Position numbers and translations under genes: made by a program. Of a stretch of 64,000 nucleotides of DNA, positions 58,492 through 64,000 are shown piece by piece. Source of the DNA: Pseudomonas viridiflava (GTDB lineage Bacteria > Pseudomonadota > Gammaproteobacteria > Pseudomonadales > Pseudomonadaceae); contig NZ_UUOC01000001.1 of assembly GCF_900590755.1 (NCBI RefSeq), positions 725,764 to 789,763 of the forward strand, given 5' to 3'. The stretch's first letter is position 1. Every line of letters starts with the position of its first letter. The notes beneath the pieces were generated by a model. It saw nothing but the letters and a program-made list of their open reading frames with translations. It made no database searches and was not told where the DNA came from.

Positions 58492-60186
58492 TCAGAAGCC
58501 CAGACTCAGGTGTTCGGCAATAGGCCCCAGCGCCAGGGTCGGCAGGAAGGTCAGGCCGCCCACAATCAGAATGGTCATGGTCAATAGCGTCACGAACAGC
58601 GGGCCATGGGTAGGAAAGCTGTTCAGGCCCAGTGGTGCGCTTTTCTTCATGGCCAGGCTGCCAGCCAGGGCGAGCACCGGCAGGATGTAGCCGAAGCGGC
58701 CAATGAACATCGCCAGGCTGAGCATCAGATTGTGGAACACGGTATTGGCGCTGAAGCCACCGAACGCCGAGCCGTTGTTGGCCGTTGCAGAGGTGTAGGC
58801 GTAGAGCAACTGACTAAAACCATGCGGGCCAGGGTTGCTCACCGACGCCAGCGGCCCCGGCAGACTGGCCGCTACGGCACCCAGCACCAACACACCCACC
58901 GGCATCACCAGCAAAGTGGCGACCAGCAGCTTGACCTCATTGGCTTGCAGTTTCTTGCCCAGGTATTCCGGGGTGCGGCCAATCATCAACCCGGCCAGGA
59001 ATACCGCAATCAGCACATTGAGCAGCATGCCGTTAAGGCCCACGCCGACGCCGCCGAAGATCACTTCGCCGACCATCATGTTGGCCAGCGCCACCATGCC
59101 GCTCAACGGGTTCAGGCTGTCGTGCATGCCATTTACCGAGCCGTTGGACGCCGCCGTGGTTGCCGTGGCCCACAACACAGTGCCGGTGGTGCCAAAGCGG
59201 CTTTCCTTGCCTTCCAGCGGCGCGGTCTGTTCGACGTTGGCGACATTCAGCGTCGGATTGGGTTGATACTCGGCCCACATCGAAACCGCCCCGCCGATCA
59301 GCAGCAACGTCAGCATGCAGGCCATGATCGCCCGGCTCTGGCGCATGTCTTTCACGTAATGGCCGAAGGTGAACACCAAGGCTGCCGGGATCAGCAGGAT
59401 AGAGGCCAGCTGGAACAGGTTGCTCCAGGCAGTCGGGTTCTCGAACGGATGCGCCGAGTTGACACCGAAGAAACCGCCGCCGTTGGTGCCCAGTTGCTTG
59501 ATGGCGATCTGGCTGGCGGCCGGGCCCATGGGCAGGCTTTGATCGGCGCCTTGCAAGGTCAGCGCATCAATGTAATGAGCGAAGCTCTGAGGTACGCCCT
59601 GCCAGACCAGCAACAAGGCCAGCACGATGCACAGCGGCAACAGGCCGTACAGCGTGACGCGGGTCATGTCGGTCCAGAAGTTGCCGAGGTTTTGCGTCGA
59701 GCGACGGCTGATACCGCGACAGAACGCCAGCAGCACGGCGATGCCCGTGGCAGCACTGACGAAGTTCTGCACGGTCAGGCCAACCATCTGGCTCAGGTAG
59801 CTCAGTGAGGCTTCACCGCTGTAGCTCTGCCAGTTGGTGTTGGTCACGAAACTCATGGCGGTATTGAACGCCAGCGACCACTCCATGCCCGGCAATTGCT
59901 GCGGGTTAAGCGGCAACGCGCCCTGCCCCAGCAGCATCGCGAACAACAGCACGAAACCGGCGAGGTTGAACGCCAGCAACGCCCACAGATAAGTCTTCCA
60001 GTTCTGCTCGACGCTTTGGTCCACGCCTGACAGGCGATAACAGAGGTTCTCCACCGGGCGCAGCACCGGGGTCAGCCAGGTCCGCTCGCCTTCCACCACT
60101 CGATAATAGAAACGCCCCAACAATGGAGCGGGCAACAGCACCAGTGCCAGGAAAGCCAGGATCAACAAATAGTCATAACTGTGCAT
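58492..60186 (-). CDS. kdpA: Potassium-transporting ATPase KdpA subunit
   Basis: 564 residues, ten membrane segments. Four copies of the selectivity-filter hairpin are present in the usual places (for example [30 protein letters not shown], and the [13 protein letters not shown] stretch). It forms the potassium channel-like pore of KdpFABC. The ATG at 60186 lies 4 bases after the kdpF stop; AGGAG inside the kdpF end serves as ribosome site. The 29-codon longer frame covers kdpF in the wrong frame and was rejected. Confidence 0.97.
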   Translation of the reverse strand: MHSYDYLLILAFLALVLLPAPLLGRFYYRVVEGERTWLTPVLRPVENLCYRLSGVDQSVEQNWKTYLWALLAFNLAGFVLLFAMLLGQGALPLNPQQLPGMEWSLAFNTAMSFVTNTNWQSYSGEASLSYLSQMVGLTVQNFVSAATGIAVLLAFCRGISRRSTQNLGNFWTDMTRVTLYGLLPLCIVLALLLVWQGVPQSFAHYIDALTLQGADQSLPMGPAASQIAIKQLGTNGGGFFGVNSAHPFENPTAWSNLFQLASILLIPAALVFTFGHYVKDMRQSRAIMACMLTLLLIGGAVSMWAEYQPNPTLNVANVEQTAPLEGKESRFGTTGTVLWATATTAASNGSVNGMHDSLNPLSGMVALANMMVGEVIFGGVGVGLNGMLLNVLIAVFLAGLMIGRTPEYLGKKLQANEVKLLVATLLVMPVGVLVLGAVAASLPGPLASVSNPGPHGFSQLLYAYTSATANNGSAFGGFSANTVFHNLMLSLAMFIGRFGYILPVLALAGSLAMKKSAPLGLNSFPTHGPLFVTLLTMTILIVGGLTFLPTLALGPIAEHLSLGF

Positions 60187-60190
60187 GGCC

Positions 60191-60280
60191 TCAGCTCCTG
60201 CCCGCGCGCAGCAGCGCAACCAGCAAGTACACGAACAGCCCTGCTGCCAACAACAGCGACACCCCGTCCACAACGCTCAT
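60191..60280 (-). CDS. kdpF: KdpF small stabilising subunit
   Basis: 29 residues, one membrane segment (SLLLAAGLFVYLLVALLRAG). It is too short for normal gene calling but has GGAG 8 bases before the ATG at 60280 and stops 4 bases before kdpA, as expected for kdpF. The peptide stabilises the KdpFABC complex in the membrane. The stretch 60281-60593 upstream holds the probable kdp promoter, a REP pair at 60407, and the promoter of the LuxR-type gene on the other strand. Confidence 0.92.
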   Translation of the reverse strand: MSVVDGVSLLLAAGLFVYLLVALLRAGRS

Positions 60281-60406
60281 CGAAATTCTCCGTCTCTACG
60301 GCGATTGCCGCGTGTGGCTAATTGTCGGGACAGAGGCCGTAAAGGAACGAGAGCGAGGGGGATCGTGGGGCGTAAAGATGGCGTAAAGAACACTGCTGAA
60401 GCGGAC

Positions 60407-60480
60407 TGTAGGAGCTGCCGCAGGCTGCGAATCGCGGTGGGTCAGGTAAACCGCTTTCGCAACCTTCGGCAGCTCCTACA
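60407..60480. repeat. REP pair of the taggagctgccgaaggctg type
   Basis: Arms ctgtaggagctgccgcagg and ccttcggcagctcctacag lie between divergent kdpF and the LuxR-type gene. Confidence 0.88.
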
Positions 60481-60593
60481 GGTCAGGTGATTTCTCACCT
60501 GTCATCACTCTGCCACCTGTCATTTCTTACAGGTTTCAGAAAACCGGGCTGGAGTTATCGTAGGGATGCAGGCAAACAGACAAGGAGTCCGCC

Positions 60594-60842
60594 ATGAATC
60601 AGTTCAACCAAGACCAACCTGTATTAGGCCATGAGGCCTGGGTGCAATTGACCTCCAAGGAACGGGAAATTCTGCAATGGGCAGCCAAGGGTAAATCCAC
60701 CTGGGAAATCTCCCGGATTCAAGGCCGTAGCGAATCGGCCGTTAACTTCCACATGTGTAACATTCGTCGCAAGTTCGGCGTCAGCTCGTTGAAAGCGGCG
60801 CTGGTGCTGGCCATTGACTATGGCGTAATCGGGTCGCACTGA
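60594..60842 (+). CDS. LuxR-type helix-turn-helix protein lacking a sensor domain
   Basis: 82 residues holding only a GerE/LuxR DNA-binding domain: LTSKEREILQWAAKGKSTWEIS, then SESAVNFHMCNIRRKFGV and the final LAIDYGVIG. WAAKGKSTWEIS and NFHMCNI are the wording of quorum-sensing LuxR proteins, rather than of FixJ regulators. The autoinducer domain is absent, and AAGGAG 8 bases before the ATG shows a true start, not a broken gene. It may act as a free regulator or compete with full-length LuxR proteins. Confidence 0.85.
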   Translation: MNQFNQDQPVLGHEAWVQLTSKEREILQWAAKGKSTWEISRIQGRSESAVNFHMCNIRRKFGVSSLKAALVLAIDYGVIGSH

Positions 60843-60975
60843 CGGGCCTGCGAGGTTTTGTATCAGCGCCGATACATTACCGACATGCCCACGACACTCG
60901 CCCACGACACCCTTTCGCCGCGCCTCCCGGCGAAGTAGCATGGCGGGCAGCGTTGATTATCAATAGCGGCCAGTG

Positions 60976-61758
60976 ATGGCGGCATCACCAGGCGGCAACC
61001 GCATCATGCAAATCAGCTCCGAAACCCCGACCGACAACGCGACCGCAGGCGAACAACGCTGGAACACCCGCGCCCTGATCGTTGACGACGATGTACCCAT
61101 CCGCGAGCTGCTCTGCGATTACCTGGCACGCTTCAATATTCAGTGCCGGGGCGTGACCGACGGCACCGAAATGCGCCAGGCCCTTGAAGAAGAGAACTTC
61201 GACGTGATCGTCCTCGACCTGATGCTGCCCGGCGAGGACGGTTTGTCCTTGTGTCGTTGGCTGCGCGGCACCTCGGACATCCCGATCCTGATGCTCACTG
61301 CTCGCTGCGAACCCACCGACCGGATCATCGGCCTGGAACTGGGCGCTGACGATTACATGGCCAAACCCTTCGAGCCTCGTGAACTGGTGGCGCGCATCCA
61401 GACCGTGCTGCGCCGGGTACGTGACGACCGCAACGATCAGCGCTCCACCGTGCGTTTCGACGCCTGGCGCCTCAACAGCGTGCTGCGCCAGTTGATCGCC
61501 ACCGATGGGCTGGTGGTGCCGTTGTCCAACGCTGAGTTTCGTCTGTTGCGGGTATTTCTCGAACGCCCGCGCCGGGTCTTGAGCCGCGAACAGCTACTCG
61601 ACGCCGCCCGTGGCCGTTCCATCGAAGCTTTTGATCGCAGCATCGACCTGCTGGTCTCGCGCCTGCGCCAGAAACTCGGGGATGATCCGAAAAATCCACA
61701 GTTGATCAAAACCGTGCGCGGCGAGGGTTATCTGTTCGACGCCAGGGACATCGGTTGA
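60976..61758 (+). CDS. OmpR-family response regulator
   Basis: 260 residues from the ATG at 60976, or 250 from the ATG at 61006 (no strong ribosome site for either). Receiver: LIVDDDVPIRE, VIVLDLMLPGEDG, LTARCEP and AKPFEPRE. Winged helix: LSNAEFRLLRVFLERPRRVLSREQL and the helix RSIDLLVSRLRQKLGD. It pairs with the kinase encoded next, whose start overlaps its stop. The signal and targets are unknown; the LuxR-type gene and the EF-hand gene are neighbours. Confidence 0.9.
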   Translation: MAASPGGNRIMQISSETPTDNATAGEQRWNTRALIVDDDVPIRELLCDYLARFNIQCRGVTDGTEMRQALEEENFDVIVLDLMLPGEDGLSLCRWLRGTSDIPILMLTARCEPTDRIIGLELGADDYMAKPFEPRELVARIQTVLRRVRDDRNDQRSTVRFDAWRLNSVLRQLIATDGLVVPLSNAEFRLLRVFLERPRRVLSREQLLDAARGRSIEAFDRSIDLLVSRLRQKLGDDPKNPQLIKTVRGEGYLFDARDIG

Positions 61759-62828
61759 TCCGTTCTGCCGATACCATGTTCGCCCGGCTGTTCGGGGGGG
61801 CAGTGATCGCCATTCTGCTCGCGCATTTGCTGGCACTCATGTGGTTCACGATCTATGGCTTCCCGCCGCCACCGCCGATGCCGGAACCCAGCTCCGCGCA
61901 GCAGGCCAGCTCCACTGAACAGAGATCTTCGCCAAATAACGACCCGCCACCACCTCAGATGCAGCGGCGCAAACCGCCCCCCTTTGGCGGGCCCATCGTT
62001 CCGCTGACCTTTCAGATGATTACGCTGGTGATTGCCGCCTGGTTTGGCGCCAAGGCGCTGAGCAAACCCATGAGTCGCTTGAGTGAAGCCGCCGAACGCC
62101 TGAGCGAAAACCTCGACAGCCCACCCATGGAAGTCAGCGGCCCACTGGAGGCTCGTCAGGCGGCGCAGACCTTCAATCTGATGCAGCAGCGCATCCGCGA
62201 ACAGGTCCAGCAGCGCGGCCGCATGCTGGCGGCGGTGTCTCATGACCTGCGCACGCCTTTGTCACGCCTGAAGCTGCGCGTTGAGCAGATCGAGGAGCCC
62301 AGACTCCATGGCCAGATGAGCCAGGATCTGAACGACATGATCGGCATGCTCGACGCCACCCTGACCTATCTGAACGAGCAACGCACCAGCGAAATCGTGC
62401 AGCTGCTCGACTTGCAGGCGCTGATCGAATCCCTGACGGAAAACGCTCAGGACAATGGCGATGACGTGCAGTGCAGCGGCGAATGTCGACCGCTGAAGAC
62501 CCAGCCCATGGCCTTGCGCTCGTGCATCAACAACCTGATCGACAACGCCCTGCGCTATGCCGGTCAGGCCCACGTTGAAATTCATGACCAGGCTTATCGG
62601 GTGCAGGTGGTGGTGGTCGATCATGGCCCCGGCATCGGCCCCGAACATCATGAAACGGTGTTCGAACCCTTCTATCGCCTGGAAGGCTCGCGCAACCGCA
62701 ACTCCGGCGGGGTTGGCATGGGTATGACCATCGCCCGAGATGCAGCACGGCGCATGGGCGGCGACCTGACGCTGGGGCAAACCCCCGGCGGCGGCCTGAC
62801 AGTGACGCTGGACCTGCCACGGCTTTGA
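61755..62828 (+). CDS. Sensor histidine kinase with Pro-rich periplasmic segment
   Basis: 357 residues if it starts at the TTG at 61755 (TTGA overlap with the regulator stop), 350 from the ATG at 61776. TM1 (about 12-34), a periplasmic loop of about 50 residues very rich in Pro and Gln (FPPPPPMPEP, PPPPQMQRRK), TM2 (about 80-100), HAMP, HisKA (AAVSHDLRTPLSRLKLR), N box NNLIDNALRYA, G1 DHGPGIG, and G2 GVGMGMTIA. The sensor loop is too short for a folded ligand domain. Confidence 0.9.
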   Translation: MIRSADTMFARLFGGAVIAILLAHLLALMWFTIYGFPPPPPMPEPSSAQQASSTEQRSSPNNDPPPPQMQRRKPPPFGGPIVPLTFQMITLVIAAWFGAKALSKPMSRLSEAAERLSENLDSPPMEVSGPLEARQAAQTFNLMQQRIREQVQQRGRMLAAVSHDLRTPLSRLKLRVEQIEEPRLHGQMSQDLNDMIGMLDATLTYLNEQRTSEIVQLLDLQALIESLTENAQDNGDDVQCSGECRPLKTQPMALRSCINNLIDNALRYAGQAHVEIHDQAYRVQVVVVDHGPGIGPEHHETVFEPFYRLEGSRNRNSGGVGMGMTIARDAARRMGGDLTLGQTPGGGLTVTLDLPRL

Positions 62829-62947
62829 TCCAGCCGAACGTGTAGCGGCGCCGATACAAAGCTCACATACCCTCGACACCCGCCACCCCGAAGCTTGATA
62901 AGCCGGTGCACCGCCACCGGCTCAATCAACCTGAGGGAGTCAGCCTG

Positions 62948-63721
62948 ATGATCAGTGGCGTCAGCAGTAACAGCTATTCGAGCTACACCAGCTCCAGTAC
63001 GACAGCCAGTACGGCGGCGAGTAAAAAATTCCAGGAGCAGTTGCTGGCCAAGCTCGATACCGACGGCGACGGCAGCATCAGCAAGGACGAGTTGTCGACG
63101 GCGGTTTCCTCGTCCGAAGGCAAGGACGGTATTACCGTCACCCTGAGCGATGCGTTCAGCGACCTGGACAGCAACGATGACGACAGCCTGGATGCCAGTG
63201 AACTGGCGTCCATGCAGATGCCACCGCCACCACCGCGTGACGCAGCACCGCAGACTGATGTCGCCGAAAGCCTGCTCAGCGCGCTGGACACCGACGGTGA
63301 CGGCACGATCAACAGCGATGAACTGACCGCTGGCCTGAGCAGCGCTGGCAGCACCGCCGACAGCGCCCAGGTGTTCGATGCACTGGACACCAACGAAGAT
63401 GGCACCGTCAGACTCGACGAACTGACCGCCAGCCTGCAACCGCCTGCGCCACCAGCCCCGCCAGCTTCGACGTCGACGGCCTCGACTGAGGACACCAGCG
63501 CGCAACTGTTCAGCGCGCTGGATGCGGACAGCGATGGCAGCATCAGCGCCAGTGAACTCACTAGCGCCTTAAGCACCGCCTCAAACGGCAGCAACAGCTC
63601 AACCACCACCAGCGACGACACAACCGCCCAGGCCCTCAGCCGCATGGTTGCCGCGCTGACCGAGCGTTACGACACCAATGGCAGCAAGCCCGTCGGCAAG
63701 TACCTCAATACGGCGGCTTGA
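62948..63721 (+). CDS. EF-hand protein with five calcium-binding loops
   Basis: 257 residues from the ATG at 62948 (GAGGGAG ahead). The N-terminus is Ser/Thr-rich (MISGVSSNSYSSYTSSSTTA). Five 12-residue EF loops follow: DTDGDGSISKDE, DSNDDDSLDASE, DTDGDGTINSDE, DTNEDGTVRLDE and DADSDGSISASE, all with acidic residues at 1, 3, 5 and 12. A PPPPPR linker lies between loops 2 and 3 and a second Pro/Ala linker before loop 5. There is no signal peptide or lipobox. Similar EF-hand proteins are widespread in Pseudomonas and Xanthomonas, some of them secreted. Calcium binding is expected; the job is unknown. Confidence 0.88.
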   Translation: MISGVSSNSYSSYTSSSTTASTAASKKFQEQLLAKLDTDGDGSISKDELSTAVSSSEGKDGITVTLSDAFSDLDSNDDDSLDASELASMQMPPPPPRDAAPQTDVAESLLSALDTDGDGTINSDELTAGLSSAGSTADSAQVFDALDTNEDGTVRLDELTASLQPPAPPAPPASTSTASTEDTSAQLFSALDADSDGSISASELTSALSTASNGSNSSTTTSDDTTAQALSRMVAALTERYDTNGSKPVGKYLNTAA

Positions 63722-63772
63722 CCGAGTCGCCCTTGTAGCGAGCAAGCACCGCTCCCACAGAAGACGCGTTTT

Positions 63773-64000
63773 CATGTGGGACCGGCCGGGCGGCGCTCCG
63801 CTTTAGCCGGGAAGAGGCCAGTACATCCACCCCATGTTTACTGTCTGAAATGCCGCCTTCCCGGCTAAAGCCGGTCCCACCAGAAAGTGCATTGCAGGCC
63901 AACATAGAATCTCCCACAGACGACCGCGTTTCTATGTGGGACCGGCTTCAGCCGGGAAGGCGGCATTTCAGACAGTAAACATGGGGTGGATGTACTGGCC
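63773..64000. repeat. Two REPINs in opposite orientation at the window end
   Basis: The first (63774-63881) has arms tgtgggaccggccgggcgg and aagccggtcccac. The second begins with tgtgggaccggcttcagccg at 63935 and runs off the window; its centre is the complement of the first one's centre (ggccagtacatccaccccat). The linking stretch (caggccaacatagaatctccca) is shared with 4065-4090. Nothing else is seen after 63721. Confidence 0.88.

Noticed and set aside
56634..58523. 629-codon open frame antisense to kdpB
   Set aside because: It mirrors the codon bias of kdpB, has no ribosome site and reads as a His/Gln/Arg-rich low-complexity chain.

Overview
The window is chromosomal DNA of a fluorescent or syringae-type Pseudomonas. 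This rests on recognisable Pseudomonas genes (oprI lipoprotein, tgpA cluster, CysB/CysH, kdpFABC-kdpDE), codon use rich in G and C, and many short palindromic REP/REPIN repeats between genes. No rRNA, tRNA, CRISPR array, insertion sequence or phage gene was recognised. Most genes are core metabolism or envelope functions. From memory, the aroF-panE-usp-cysB-cysH-pabB order and the tesA-ybbA-ybbP and moxR-DUF58-tgpA groups are also seen in P. aeruginosa.

Layout. 1-620: a 105-bp tandem REPIN array. 648-3710: a three-gene operon (retropepsin-like protease, inactive-transglutaminase membrane protein, RimK-like ATP-grasp ligase). 4121-16982: the accessory part, more AT-rich to the eye, with an autotransporter, three related Ig-like repeat proteins without signal peptides, a secreted Cys-repeat protein, a 168-residue orphan and a 1638-residue RHS protein. 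17070-24843: pabB, cysH, cysB, a universal stress protein, a 5'-nucleotidase, panE, a thioredoxin-like protein and DAHP synthase. 24913-33318: GNAT, oprI, a 1.35-kb palindromic repeat locus, an L,D-transpeptidase, tesA divergent from ybbA-ybbP, and greB. 33676-39516: an ABC importer lacking a binding protein, a FixL/FixJ-like two-component pair and a PI-PLC-like enzyme. 39531-50849: DoxX, a lytic transglycosylase, TatD, a chemoreceptor with an ANR-like box, a thioesterase, a CHAD protein and the MoxR-DUF58-TgpA operon. 51085-51630: a second copy of the palindromic repeat type. 52299-60280: the potassium system kdpFABC-kdpDE, including a 29-codon kdpF. 60594-63721: a LuxR-type DNA-binding domain alone, an OmpR-type two-component pair and a five-loop EF-hand protein. 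63722-64000: REP repeats.

The most interesting parts are the accessory block (the Ig-like repeat family around an autotransporter beside an RHS protein with an unusual tail) and the two related palindromic repeat loci at 26105-27449 and 51085-51630, which no known gene explains. Functions are assigned by reading motifs; no database search was possible.
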